Shown: piece by piece, positions 8,661 to 17,088 of the stretch
How the letters are laid out: each line of letters begins with the position of its first letter
Numbering within the stretch: the first letter of the stretch is position 1
NCBI RefSeq assembly: GCF_003385185.1
Contig: NZ_PQHZ01000018.1
Coordinates: 51,053-115,052 of the forward strand
Source of the DNA: Amycolatopsis palatopharyngis
GTDB lineage: Bacteria; Actinomycetota; Actinomycetes; Mycobacteriales; Pseudonocardiaceae
Reading direction: 5' to 3'
Length of the DNA: 64,000 nucleotides
Position numbers and translations under genes: made by a program
Notes under the pieces: model-generated
The model's input: only the letters and a program-made list of their open reading frames with translations
Databases searched by the model: none
What the model was told of the DNA's origin: nothing

Positions 8661-9164
8661 CTACTCCGGTGCATCAGCTGCTTCGACCTTCGTGCTCAGC
8701 AGGAACTCCTCGCTGGCGTAGCCGTCGTAGATCGCGGACTGGACCAGGCCGTACTTCTCGCGGTACTTCTCGTAGGAGAACGTCTGCACGGTCCCCTCGG
8801 CGGTCACGAGATCGCCTTCGGTGAAGTTCTGGGTCTGTTGCCGCAGAAGCACCAGCAGGGTGGTGTCGCCGTAGTCGCCCGCCCTGAGCACGAGGGCGTG
8901 CTTGTTGAGGGACACATCGACCTTGGCGGTGACGTCGACGTGCTCGCCCACATGGTTCGCGCCGGCGAAGTAGTCCTTGCCCGTTTGGTCTCCCTGGCCC
9001 TGCTGGCCCGCGGTGGTGGTGAGCGGTGCCCGCTCCGTGGTGGTCTCCTCGGGGACCGAGCCGCTCTCGTTCCCGCACGCGGCCACGGCCCACGGGCTCG
9101 CCGCCAGTGCGGCGGCGATGGTGAGCAGGCTGAGGCGCTGTGACTTGTCCGGTCGCATGATCAA
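8661..9164 (-). CDS. Secreted lipoprotein of unknown function
   Basis: The 167-residue product has a basic N-terminus (RPDKSQR), a hydrophobic stretch and the lipobox AVAACG, followed by a Ser/Thr/Glu/Gln-rich linker (about 32-60). The folded part (about 60-160) contains HVGEHVDVTAKVDV and LVTAEGTVQTF, which looks like a small beta-rich, OB-fold-like domain; that is only an impression. The start is at 9164 or at the second Met, 9158. It is convergent with the CDF gene and monocistronic. I do not recognise a family. Confidence 0.7.
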   Translation of the reverse strand: MIMRPDKSQRLSLLTIAAALAASPWAVAACGNESGSVPEETTTERAPLTTTAGQQGQGDQTGKDYFAGANHVGEHVDVTAKVDVSLNKHALVLRAGDYGDTTLLVLLRQQTQNFTEGDLVTAEGTVQTFSYEKYREKYGLVQSAIYDGYASEEFLLSTKVEAADAPE

Positions 9165-9394
9165 ACCTCTGTTGGTCGGCGTTCAGGGGCCTTGTTGTCA
9201 CCGCACCCCGCATACCCGCTGTGCGCGAGTCGAAGCGAATGGTTACCAACCCGATAAGGTGGTGGGCAGCAGGAGGAATGCCAAGTCAGGCGCCTTCCCG
9301 AGTTCCATAGAACTATGAAACTTTCGAGTAGGGTCCTGACACGAACGCTTCGCTGTGCTTTCATCACCAACACCGGACTGGGAGGCGGACAGCG
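9165..9394. other. Intergenic region without a recognised feature
   Basis: This is the first part of a gap of about 600 bases between the minus-strand lipoprotein and the PhnD-like gene. It must hold the lipoprotein promoter, but I could not assign -10 and -35 boxes with confidence. A short open frame follows at 9395. Confidence 0.4.
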
Positions 9395-9751
9395 ATGGCA
9401 ACTCTCGACCCAGACGACCTGGCACCAACGGGTCGCCCCAAGGTTATCCGCGCGGCGGTCGGCCGCGAGCACCAACTCACGAGGACCGTAGCGACCCGGC
9501 GGGAGGACGCCTTCGCACTGCGGTGATACGAACTCCGCTGGCCCGCGCAGCGGCGCCGCGGTCTGGGGTGCATCGGTGAAACTGGGGAGCCGGTGCAGGG
9601 AATATTCGCGTCCATTGTAGATACTGACGTGGGTGGAGACTGGAAGTCGCCACCCCGGTGGTACGCGGAACTACGCACGCTGGTCGAACCGAAGGTCGTA
9701 CGCGGCAGGCCGGCATTGCTCGACGAACTGTCACTGGTGATCCCAGTCTGA
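9395..9751 (+). pseudogene. Open frame interrupted by a single in-frame TGA
   Basis: ATG 9395 follows a good ribosome site (GGAGG at 9381-9385). The frame encodes 43 residues (MATLDPDDLAPTGRPKV onward) to a TGA at 9524-9526. The same frame then stays open for 74 more codons (YELRWPAQRRRGLG onward, ending LDELSLVIPV) to a TGA at 9749-9751, 12 bases before the PhnD-like start. The second half has ordinary residue use, so this may be one 118-codon gene broken by a nonsense change, or a real 43-residue peptide with chance open sequence behind it. I recognise no homologue. Confidence 0.4.
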
Positions 9752-9763
9752 AAAAGGGGCAAC

Positions 9764-10687
9764 ATGCTAAGAAGGTTCACGGTGTCCGCCATCGCGGCCA
9801 CGCTCGCCACGGTTCTCCTCGGATGTGGTCCCGCGCCGGGTGATCCCGGTGCGAGCGCGGCCGAGGGCACGGGCCCCGTACTCACCATCAGCGCCATTCC
9901 TGATCAGGACCCCGACAAGCTGCAACGGCTGTACGCCACCGTGTCCGATCATCTTTCCGCCGAACTCGGCGTGGAGGTCCGATACGTGCCGGTTACCGAC
10001 TACGCCGCATCGGTGACCGCGTTCCGGCGTGGTGACCTGCAGCTGGTGTTCTTCGGCGGGCTGACCGGAGTGCAGGCGCGGGCGCAGGTTCCCGGCGCGG
10101 TGCCCATCGCCCAGCGCGACATCGATGCCGAATTCCGCAGCGTGTTCGTCGCCCGTGTCGATGGTGATCTGAAGCCGGTGCAGGACGTGGCCGGACTGCG
10201 GTCCCTGACAGGGCACTCCTTCACCTTCGGCAGTGAGTCGTCCACCTCGGGAAGGCTCATGCCGCAGTACTTCCTCGGCGAGGCTGGGGTGACCCTCGAC
10301 GATCTCAACGGGCAGGCAGGATTTTCCGGCTCTCACGACGCCACGGCGAAGCTGGTCGAGGCGGGCACCTACGACGCGGGCGCACTCAACGCCGCCGTGT
10401 GGGATGCGCGGGTCCGCGAAGGAACCGTCGATACGACGAAGGTTCGCGAGATCTTCCGGACACCCACGTATCACGACTACCACTGGGTGGCGCGGCCCGA
10501 TGTGGACGAGCGGTTCGGACCGGGGTTCACCGAGCGACTGCGGGAGGTGCTGCTGGCCCTCGACGGCGATGACGAGCAGCAACGCCAGATCCTCGAACTG
10601 TTCCAGGCGGAGCGGTTCATCAGTACGGAAGCCGCCAACTACGAGCGGATCGAGACGGTCGCCCGCTCCGCCGGATTGTTGCGCTGA
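9764..10687 (+). CDS. PhnD-like phosphonate/phosphite-type binding lipoprotein
   Basis: This is the 307-residue solute-binding component of an ABC importer. A signal peptide ends in VLLGCG (lipobox Cys at 21). The mature domain fits the PhnD/PtxB family, with YVPVTDYAASVTAFRRGDLQLVFFG near 70-95 and FGSESSTSGRLMPQYFL near 160-175, where Ser/Thr residues bind the oxyanion in known members. It starts the importer operon, followed within 5 bases by the ATPase. No C-P lyase or phosphite dehydrogenase genes are nearby, so the true ligand (phosphonate, phosphite or another oxyanion) is open. Confidence 0.85.
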   Translation: MLRRFTVSAIAATLATVLLGCGPAPGDPGASAAEGTGPVLTISAIPDQDPDKLQRLYATVSDHLSAELGVEVRYVPVTDYAASVTAFRRGDLQLVFFGGLTGVQARAQVPGAVPIAQRDIDAEFRSVFVARVDGDLKPVQDVAGLRSLTGHSFTFGSESSTSGRLMPQYFLGEAGVTLDDLNGQAGFSGSHDATAKLVEAGTYDAGALNAAVWDARVREGTVDTTKVREIFRTPTYHDYHWVARPDVDERFGPGFTERLREVLLALDGDDEQQRQILELFQAERFISTEAANYERIETVARSAGLLR

Positions 10688-10692
10688 TCGCG

Positions 10693-11463
10693 ATGGCGAA
10701 TCCAGCGGCGATCGACCTCGGCGACGTCAGTGTCCGGCTCGGTTCCGTGCAGGCACTTTCCGGCATCGAACTGACCATCCTCCGGGGCGAGCGGGTGGCG
10801 GTCATCGGCCCGAGCGGCGCGGGCAAGAGCACGCTCATCGGCCTGATGAACGGAACGGTTCCCGCCACCAGCGGACGGGTACACACGCTGGGTTGTGACT
10901 ACCGGCGGGCCTCGGCCAGACAACTGCGCGCTACCCAGCGCCGTGTGGGCACCATCCACCAACGGTTCGACCTGGTGGAACAGTTGCGGACGGTGCACAA
11001 CGTCAACGCGGGCAGGCTCGGCGCCTGGCCGTTCTGGAAGGCGGCGCTTTCCCTGGTGCTGCCGCGCGACCTGAAAGACGTGCACGCCGCGCTCGACCGG
11101 GTGGGTATCGGCGGGAAACTCAACGAGCGCACGGGTGATCTCTCCGGCGGTGAGCAGCAGCGGGTCGCCATCGCCCGCGTGCTCGTTCAGCAGCCAGCGA
11201 TGATCCTGGCGGATGAGCCCGTCGCGAGCCTGGATCCAGCTCGCGGCCTGGAAATCATCAACCTGCTGCTCGATCTGAGCGCGGAGGAGAACGCGACGCT
11301 GGTCGCCAGCCTGCACGACGTGGAGATGGCACTCGGAAGGTTCGACCGGGTGATCGGGTTGCGTGCCGGCCGCATCGTCTTCGACCGGCCCGCCCAACAG
11401 CTCAACGAAGGGGACGTGGCCGAGCTGTATGCGTTCGAGCAGGACTTGAGGCAGGAGGCATGA
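10693..11463 (+). CDS. PhnC-like ABC transporter ATPase
   Basis: The 256-residue ATPase has Walker A GPSGAGKST at 39-47, the Q-loop region TIHQRFDLVEQL, signature LSGGEQQR, Walker B ILADEP and the H-loop LVASLHDVE, all intact. The RFDLVEQLRTVHNVNAG block is typical of phosphonate-importer ATPases. It lies 5 bases after the binding protein gene. Its stop overlaps the start of a 26-codon mini-ORF (ATGA at 11460-11463) that leads into the permease gene. Confidence 0.87.
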   Translation: MANPAAIDLGDVSVRLGSVQALSGIELTILRGERVAVIGPSGAGKSTLIGLMNGTVPATSGRVHTLGCDYRRASARQLRATQRRVGTIHQRFDLVEQLRTVHNVNAGRLGAWPFWKAALSLVLPRDLKDVHAALDRVGIGGKLNERTGDLSGGEQQRVAIARVLVQQPAMILADEPVASLDPARGLEIINLLLDLSAEENATLVASLHDVEMALGRFDRVIGLRAGRIVFDRPAQQLNEGDVAELYAFEQDLRQEA

Positions 11464-11540
11464 GCGACCGGCACCGTGGTCTGGCCGGGTACGGCACCCA
11501 GCGATGGGCGGCCCGTCGGCGAGTGAGGCAAGGGCCATGA
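11460..11540 (+). CDS. 26-codon mini-ORF linking the ATPase and permease genes
   Basis: ATG 11460 overlaps the ATPase stop, and the TGA at 11538-11540 overlaps the permease ATG at 11537, so both junctions are ATGA. The peptide (MSDRHRGLAGYGTQRW, then a basic tail) has no recognisable fold. Its likeliest role is to carry terminating ribosomes to the permease start. A longer permease start (ATG 11504, other frame) is the competing explanation. Confidence 0.35.
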   Translation: MSDRHRGLAGYGTQRWAARRRVRQGP

Positions 11541-13327
11541 CCGTCTCCCTGCGCGCTCCTGATCGCACTCCGGGCGGGAATCGGCCATCCCGTCCCGCAC
11601 GGCCCGACCGACCGGGAACCCAGCGTCGGTCGCGGCGCCGGCGGGGGTGGATACTCGCCGCTGTCGTCGCCGTCATCGGCTCGGTCGTGCTCGCCGGATG
11701 GGGCAGCGACAGCGGCGACGCCATCGTCAAACCGGACGGTCTCTCGCTGATCGGCGAGTTCTTCACGGCCGCGCTGCATCCGCGGGCCGACGCCGAATTC
11801 CTTGCCTTGGTCGGCAAGGAGACGGTGACCACGCTCAGCTACGCGGTCCTCGGCACGGCGCTCAGCCTGGTGCTCGGCGTGGTCGGTGGCGTACTGACCT
11901 CGCAAACCTGGTGGGAGGCCGGGTCTGGGCGGCGACGCAGGCGAGGCACGGCCGGGTGGCTGCTGGCGCGGGGAGTCCTTGTGGTGCCCCGCGGCATCCA
12001 CGAGGTCGTGTGGGGGCTGTTCTTCCTCGTCGTGTTCGGTCTCGATCCGCTCGTCGCGGTGCTCGCCATCGGCATCCCGTTCGGCGCGGTGACCGCGAAG
12101 GTGTTCTCCGAACTGCTCGACGAGACCTCGCGCCGTCCCTACTCGGCCCTGCGCGCCGCGGGCGCGGGCAAACGGGCGGCGCTGCTCTACGGTCTGCTGC
12201 CGCCCGCGATGTCGGATTTGTTGTCCTACGCCTTCTACCGCTTCGAATGCGCCATCCGCAGTGCGACGATCCTCGGACTCGTCGGCGCGGGCGGCCTGGG
12301 TTTCCAGATCGCGCTGAGTTTTCAGACGTTGCGTTATCAGGAGATCTGGACCCTGCTCTACGCCCTCATCCTGGTCAGCGTCGCGGCCGACTTCTGGAGC
12401 TCGGTGGTGCGCACGCGCCGGTCCGCCGCGCACCGGCAGCGCCGCCGTGGGGTCGTGCCGCTGGAGGGTGGTACGACGGGGAATGCGGTGCCGTCGCCGC
12501 ACGAGCGAGGACGCGCGCCGCGCTGGGACCCGGTGCTGGTGGGATCGATGCTCGCGGGTGTGTTTCTCTGTGGCTTCTCCACCTGGTGGATCGGTCTGGA
12601 CGTCTCGGTGATCTGGGACGGGCGCACCTTGGAGCTGACCGAGACCGTGCTGGCGGAGGCCTGGCCACCGGTCCTCGGCGCGTCCGGCATCGGCACCCTG
12701 TTCGAGCTCGGTGTCGTCACGCTGGCGATGTCGATCATCGCGACCGCTATCGCCTTCTGCGCCGGGTATCTGCTCGCCTTCCCCGCGGCGAACCTGCCCC
12801 ACCTCGGCCGCAGGACACGCACCGGAACGGCCGGCCGCTGGGGCAGGCTTGTGGTCGTCGCGGTCAGCAGGCTGCTGCTCGTCGTGCTGCGCACCATTCC
12901 GCCCCCGATCTGGGCGCTGCTGTTCCTGTTCGTGCTGTTCCCCGGGATCCTGCCCGGCGCGCTGGCACTCGGTGTGTACACCACGGGCGTGCTGGCCAGG
13001 CTCATGGCCGAGGCAGCGGAGAACCTGGACGGCAGGCCACTGCGGGCCCTGCGGGCGCACGGAGCATCGGAGATGCAGGTCTTCTGCTATGCCGTCGTGC
13101 CGGCCGCCACGCCCCGCTTCGTCGCGTACGGGCTGTACCGGTGGGAGGTGGCCATCCGGGAGACCGTCGTGGTGGGTGTCGTCGGCGCGGGCGGTCTCGG
13201 GCTGCTGCTCAACGAGCAGCTCAGCAGCTTCGACTACGGCGGGGTCCTGACCACGCTGATCGCACTGATCGTGCTGACCCTGCTGGTCGACCTCACCAGC
13301 GCCGCGATTCGCAGGACGCTGCGCTGA
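11537..13327 (+). CDS. PhnE-like ABC permease, two permease domains fused
   Basis: This 596-residue protein holds two binding-protein-dependent permease domains in tandem, where phosphonate importers usually use one permease of about 270 residues as a homodimer. Each half ends in an EAA-type loop and the GLVGAGGLG or GVVGAGGLG motif (around residues 250 and 550). An Arg-rich linker of about 45 residues separates the halves. The first 40 residues are Pro/Arg-rich and cytoplasmic. With the PhnD-like and PhnC-like proteins it completes an importer. The start at ATG 11537 gives the tight ATGA junction; ATG 11504 would add 11 residues. Confidence 0.83.
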   Translation: MTVSLRAPDRTPGGNRPSRPARPDRPGTQRRSRRRRGWILAAVVAVIGSVVLAGWGSDSGDAIVKPDGLSLIGEFFTAALHPRADAEFLALVGKETVTTLSYAVLGTALSLVLGVVGGVLTSQTWWEAGSGRRRRRGTAGWLLARGVLVVPRGIHEVVWGLFFLVVFGLDPLVAVLAIGIPFGAVTAKVFSELLDETSRRPYSALRAAGAGKRAALLYGLLPPAMSDLLSYAFYRFECAIRSATILGLVGAGGLGFQIALSFQTLRYQEIWTLLYALILVSVAADFWSSVVRTRRSAAHRQRRRGVVPLEGGTTGNAVPSPHERGRAPRWDPVLVGSMLAGVFLCGFSTWWIGLDVSVIWDGRTLELTETVLAEAWPPVLGASGIGTLFELGVVTLAMSIIATAIAFCAGYLLAFPAANLPHLGRRTRTGTAGRWGRLVVVAVSRLLLVVLRTIPPPIWALLFLFVLFPGILPGALALGVYTTGVLARLMAEAAENLDGRPLRALRAHGASEMQVFCYAVVPAATPRFVAYGLYRWEVAIRETVVVGVVGAGGLGLLLNEQLSSFDYGGVLTTLIALIVLTLLVDLTSAAIRRTLR

Positions 13328-13333
13328 GCGGCT

Positions 13334-13347
13334 GGTTCGGCTGAACC
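13334..13347. terminator. Short hairpin between convergent genes
   Basis: GGTTC (13334-13338) and GAACC (13343-13347) can pair over a 4-base loop in the 35-base gap between the convergent permease and hydrolase genes. The stem is short and there is no T-run, so this is a weak call. Confidence 0.3.
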
Positions 13348-13362
13348 GGAGGCCGGTACCGG

Positions 13363-14142
13363 TTACCGGGCAAGGAACTCCGAGACCACGGCACTGGTGG
13401 CAGGCCGGCATTCGTCGAAGTAGCCGTGGCGCGCGCCGGGGAAGATGTGCGTGCGCGCGCCGGGGATGTGCGCGGCGAGGACGGCGGCGTTGCCCGGCGG
13501 GGCGAGCAAATCCTGGTCACCGTGCAGGACGAGGGTGGGCGCGGCGATCTGGGGCAGGACAGCGCAGGTGTCGTGTTCGTTGCTGGCCCGCAGGTGCCAC
13601 CGTCTGGCGTGGGCGGGCATATCCGGGTCACCGAGTGTCGTGTAGGGGCCGGGGTGCGTTTCGCGCCATGCCGGGGTGTACATCAGGTCGGCCAGCGTCT
13701 CGGCGGAATCGGGGCGGTTCAGTGCTCTACGGACCTCGTTGCCGCGCTCGATGCCGAGCGTTCCGCCCGGTGAGGTGCAACCGAGGACCAGGCGCCGAAC
13801 CCGTTGCGGGTGACGTGCGGCGATCCACTGCGCGACGCGCCCGCCCATCGAGGTTCCGTAGATGTCGGCGCGGTCGATCTCGAGATGATCGAGCACCGTG
13901 ATCGCGTCCTCGGCGAAGCCAAGGGTGGAGTAGGCGCGGTCGGGTTTGTCGCTGGCGCCGGTTCCTCGGTAGTCCATCGTGATCGTGGCGCGGGTGTTGT
14001 GGAAGTCCTCGCGCGAACGGTTCCACCAGGTGTGGTTGTTGGCCTGTCCGGCCAGTAGCAAGATCGCCGGGCCCGCGCCGCGGAGCTGGAAGGCCAAGCG
14101 GGTGCCGTCGGGACTGCGAACGTGTCCGTCGATCGTGCTCAC
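13363..14142 (-). CDS. Alpha/beta-fold hydrolase
   Basis: The 259-residue hydrolase resembles the pcaD/haloperoxidase-like group. The nucleophile Ser is in GTSMGG, the acid in HGDQDLLAP and the His in GARHGYF near the C-terminus. The DYRGTGASD segment follows the first strands. I placed the start at GTG 14142 because GGAAGGA lies eight bases upstream; an upstream start at 14175 would add 11 residues. It stands alone, convergent with the importer operon and divergent from an acetyltransferase gene. The substrate is unknown. Confidence 0.78.
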   Translation of the reverse strand: MSTIDGHVRSPDGTRLAFQLRGAGPAILLLAGQANNHTWWNRSREDFHNTRATITMDYRGTGASDKPDRAYSTLGFAEDAITVLDHLEIDRADIYGTSMGGRVAQWIAARHPQRVRRLVLGCTSPGGTLGIERGNEVRRALNRPDSAETLADLMYTPAWRETHPGPYTTLGDPDMPAHARRWHLRASNEHDTCAVLPQIAAPTLVLHGDQDLLAPPGNAAVLAAHIPGARTHIFPGARHGYFDECRPATSAVVSEFLAR

Positions 14143-14233
14143 TGGCTGGGTCCTTCCGTGCGCGACGCTGGTCAAGATACCGACCCCGGAAAAAGCCGAT
14201 GCGCCGCGCGACGCAGGTGGGAATCATGGCGGC

Positions 14234-14788
14234 ATGCGGACCCCTGTGGAGATCCTGTCGGACGGCGAGGTGACGTTGCGCCGCTGGCGCGTGGCGGACG
14301 CCGAAGCGCTGCGGCGGGCGGTCTCCGGTTCACTCGACCACCTCGCTCCGTGGATGCCGTGGGCTGTCGACGGCTACGGCGAGAGCGAAGCCGCGGCCTT
14401 CCTCGCGCTGACCCGGAAGAAGTGGGAGTCGGGGGAGGCGTTCGAGTACGCGATCCTCGGGGCCGGCGAGGAGGTCGCGGGCAGCTGTGGCCTGATGGCC
14501 AGGATCGGTCCTGGCGGACTGGAGATCGGGTACTGGTTGGCGAAGCCGCGCACCGGTCGCGGCTGGGCCACGCGAGCGGCACGACTGCTGACGACAGAGG
14601 CGTTCCGGATGGGATCGGACCGGGTCGAGATCGTGCACGACGTGGCCAACGAACGCAGTGCCGCGGTACCGCGGCGGCTGGGGTTCGCTCCGGTCGGCAG
14701 GAGTCCGGCACAGCTGCCGGGCGGTACGGCCAGTACCGGAACCATCCTGGTCTGGCGGCTTCTCGCACCGGCCACTGGTTCTGTTTAG
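14234..14788 (+). CDS. GNAT-family N-acetyltransferase (RimJ/RimL-like)
   Basis: The 184-residue protein has the RimJ/RimL-type acetyltransferase_3 pattern: EVTLRRWRVADAEALRRAV at the start, LEIGYWLAKPRTGRGWATRA (the acetyl-CoA pyrophosphate loop, with GRGWA in the Q/RxxGxG/A position) and IVHDVANERSAAVPRRLGF. In the last motif Asn is commonly followed by a small residue and S-x-x-V, as here. The start at ATG 14234 has only a weak ribosome site. The acceptor (protein N-terminus, antibiotic or amine) cannot be deduced. Confidence 0.78.
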   Translation: MRTPVEILSDGEVTLRRWRVADAEALRRAVSGSLDHLAPWMPWAVDGYGESEAAAFLALTRKKWESGEAFEYAILGAGEEVAGSCGLMARIGPGGLEIGYWLAKPRTGRGWATRAARLLTTEAFRMGSDRVEIVHDVANERSAAVPRRLGFAPVGRSPAQLPGGTASTGTILVWRLLAPATGSV

Positions 14789-14852
14789 TTAACCGCCGGA
14801 TCGCGGGGTACCCGTCGGTGGCACGCAGTCCGAGCCACTGGAAGGAGGACCG

Positions 14853-15086
14853 ATGACGGCCACCGAACGCGTCACCGGCACCCGCGACGAGAACTTCAAC
14901 CTCATCAGCGTCCTGTACCACACCCTGCAGGAGGTGGAGACGCTGCAGCAGTACATCGACGATGCGAAGCAGGCGGGCGATGACGACGCGGCCGAGTTGT
15001 TCCACAAACTGCAGGACGACGACCAGCAGTGCGCGGGGCAGGTGAAGAAGCTGCTCGCCGATCGGCTGCGGAAGGCCGTTTCCTGA
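14853..15086 (+). CDS. Small conserved helical protein (77 aa)
   Basis: The 77-residue, very acidic protein is predicted all-helical: NLISVLYHTLQEVETLQQYI, then DDAKQAGDDDAAELFHKLQ and QVKKLLADRL. The pattern recalls small ferritin-like helical-pair proteins common in actinomycetes, with a conserved LYH and E-x-x-x-x-Y-I-x-D, but no metal site is certain. The ribosome site GGAAGGAGG sits just before ATG 14853. No operon partner is present, and the function is unknown. Confidence 0.7.
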   Translation: MTATERVTGTRDENFNLISVLYHTLQEVETLQQYIDDAKQAGDDDAAELFHKLQDDDQQCAGQVKKLLADRLRKAVS

Positions 15087-15330
15087 CGACTGATGGACGG
15101 TGGCCGCGGCCGAGCCCGTCGTGTGGCATTGCTCAACTTTGCCGAGCGTGCCCGCCTGTGAACGTTACGTTGCCAGTGAGGGCGGCCGTGGTCATCGTCT
15201 GGCCGGGCGTCCTTCGCTGGTGTCCTGACAACGTTGTCGTCGGCTTCCGACTCCGCTGGGGGTAGTCCTGAGTACGTTCGCTCGCTTCCGGCCGCGTTCG
15301 CTGTCGCCCTCGGGCTTCTACGGCTGGCAT

Positions 15331-16560
15331 ATGGTCGGCTGGTCCGCCCTGATGGTCGCGGCGACCGCTCCGGGGCAGACCGCGGCGGTGTCGGTGTTCA
15401 TCGACCCGATGATCGCCGACCTGGGGGTCAGCCGGGCCGCCATCTCCACCGCCTACCTGATCGGCACGCTGACCGGAGCGGTGGCGATGCCGTTCGTGGG
15501 CAGAATGCTCGACCGGTTCGGCGTTCGGCTGGTGATGGCCGGGATCGGCGTGGTCTTCTCGGCGGCGCTGTGCTCGCTGGCCGCGGTGAGTTCGATCGTG
15601 GGACTCACCGCGGGTTTCGTCGTGATCAGGATGGCCGGGCAGGGCGCGCTCGGCCTGGTCGCCACGACGGCGGTGGCGTTGTGGTTCGATCGCCGCCGCG
15701 GTACCGCTGTCGGCCTGGTCAGTGCGGTGGGGGCATCGGCGATATCGCTGGCCCCGGTGCTGCTGGAGACCCTGGTTTCGGACTGGGGCTGGCGGCGGAC
15801 GTGGCTGGCGGAGGGCATCGCCATCGCGGTGCTGGTACTGCCGGTCGCATTGCTGGCGATGCGCAACCGGCCCGCCGACCTCGGTCAGCAGCCCGACGGC
15901 AAGGCCGCCAACCAGACCAGGCCACCACGCGAGATCTGGGGCGTCCCCCGAGCGATCGCGCTGCGGACACCGTTCTTCTGGGTGGTCACCGGCGGTATCG
16001 CCGCGACCGGACTGCTGTCCACCGCGATCAACTTCCACCAGATCAGCCTGCTCACAGCCCGCGGTCTGAGCACGGTGGAGGCGGCGGCCAACTTCCTGCC
16101 GCAGACCGTCGCCAACCTCCTTGGCACCTTGCTCACCGGCATGCTGGCCGACCGCCTGCGGAGTCAGTGGCTCATCGCGGCCTCGATGACCTGCCTGCTG
16201 GCCGCGTTGCTACTCGGCACAGTAGTGCTGCCCGGTGTGCTCGCGATCGTGTTCGGTCTGCTTCTGGGCACGGCGGGCGGCAGTATCCGGGCGTTGGAGG
16301 CGGCGACCTTTCCGCGTCACTTCGGCACCCGGCACCTCGGTGCGATCCGCGGGATGGTCACCTCGGTCAGCGTCGGTTCCACGGCGTTCGGCCCGCTGCT
16401 GTTCGCCGGTCTGTACCAAGCCACCGGCAGCTACACCCCCGCGTTGCTGGTCGCGGTCCCGATTCCGCTCGCTGTCGCGATCGCCGCGCTGTGTATCCGG
16501 CCGCCGAGGTTCGAGAAGGAGTCCCACGAGCCCGAGCGCTCCGGATCGGCGACGGGGTAG
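15331..16560 (+). CDS. MFS transporter (monocarboxylate/nitrate-type 12-helix permease)
   Basis: The 409-residue permease has 12 hydrophobic segments with a GRMLDRFGVRLVM loop between helices 2 and 3, typical of MFS. The nearest recognisable subgroup is the oxalate/formate or monocarboxylate-like carriers whose N-terminus reads FYGWxx. That FYGWH sequence lies just upstream of ATG 15331 in the same frame. The frame is open back to 15229 with no ATG, GTG or TTG. Either a CTG (15268) is the true start or the N-terminus begins at 15331. It is convergent with the STAS gene. The substrate is unknown. Confidence 0.75.
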   Translation: MVGWSALMVAATAPGQTAAVSVFIDPMIADLGVSRAAISTAYLIGTLTGAVAMPFVGRMLDRFGVRLVMAGIGVVFSAALCSLAAVSSIVGLTAGFVVIRMAGQGALGLVATTAVALWFDRRRGTAVGLVSAVGASAISLAPVLLETLVSDWGWRRTWLAEGIAIAVLVLPVALLAMRNRPADLGQQPDGKAANQTRPPREIWGVPRAIALRTPFFWVVTGGIAATGLLSTAINFHQISLLTARGLSTVEAAANFLPQTVANLLGTLLTGMLADRLRSQWLIAASMTCLLAALLLGTVVLPGVLAIVFGLLLGTAGGSIRALEAATFPRHFGTRHLGAIRGMVTSVSVGSTAFGPLLFAGLYQATGSYTPALLVAVPIPLAVAIAALCIRPPRFEKESHEPERSGSATG

Positions 16561-16574
16561 CGGACCGACGGGTG

Positions 16575-16967
16575 TCAGTCGCCGGCCAACTCGGCCAGCG
16601 CGTGCGATACCGAAGGCAGGATCTGGAAGCGTTCCTGCAGTCCAAGCAGTTGTAACGGACGCAGAACCGCTCGCTGGGTGGTAGCCAGGCACAGTCGTTT
16701 GCCGGCTCCCCGCGCCTGCTCGTCGACCTCGATGAGGAGCGAGACTCCTTTGCTGCACAGGAATCCGACCGCGGACATGTCCACGAGGACCACGTTCGGT
16801 TCGGCGGACAGCGCCTCGTTCAGTGCCGTCGCCACGACCGGGACAGTCACCAGGTCGACGTCACCGTCGAGGTGGATCACGACGACGCCGTCACGCTGTT
16901 GCGTGCGCACGGTGAGCAGGTCCTCGGAGACGGCGCTGCGGGCTGACGGCGAGGAACTCGTAGTCAT
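16575..16967 (-). CDS. STAS-domain anti-sigma-factor antagonist
   Basis: The 130-residue protein is almost entirely one STAS domain: VVVIHLDGDVDLVTVP forms strands 1-2, and VVLVDMSAVGFLCSKGVSLL contains the phosphorylation loop. The conserved serine is retained as Ser72 in FLCSKG, while the residue before it, usually Asp/Ser, is Cys. The start ATG 16967 is preceded by GAGGAG. In this family the dephosphorylated form binds an anti-sigma kinase. A SpoIIE phosphatase that could act on it is encoded directly upstream on the same strand. The partner kinase is not in the window. Confidence 0.85.
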   Translation of the reverse strand: MTTSSSPSARSAVSEDLLTVRTQQRDGVVVIHLDGDVDLVTVPVVATALNEALSAEPNVVLVDMSAVGFLCSKGVSLLIEVDEQARGAGKRLCLATTQRAVLRPLQLLGLQERFQILPSVSHALAELAGD

Positions 16968-17088
16968 GCGGTGTCTCCTCGTAGGCGAGCTGCCGCGGAA
17001 AGCGTTTGCGCCGTTCACGTCGACACCGAGCAGCGCAGCATTGCTTTCGCGCGGCTGCTGGTTTGAACCGAACAGCTCAGACTCTAGA

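Noticed and set aside
9524..9526. Selenocysteine read-through of the internal TGA
   Set aside because: No SECIS-like hairpin directly after the TGA was recognised and no selenoprotein family matches; a nonsense mutation or separate small ORFs are simpler.
9364..9897. A 177-codon minus-strand frame over the start of the PhnD-like gene
   Set aside because: It covers the signal peptide of a clear lipoprotein on the plus strand and encodes low-complexity Ser/Arg/Pro sequence.
11402..13411. A 669-codon open frame antisense to the fused permease
   Set aside because: The translation is Arg/Gln/Pro/His-rich with no membrane helices or motifs; the plus strand encodes two recognisable permease domains.
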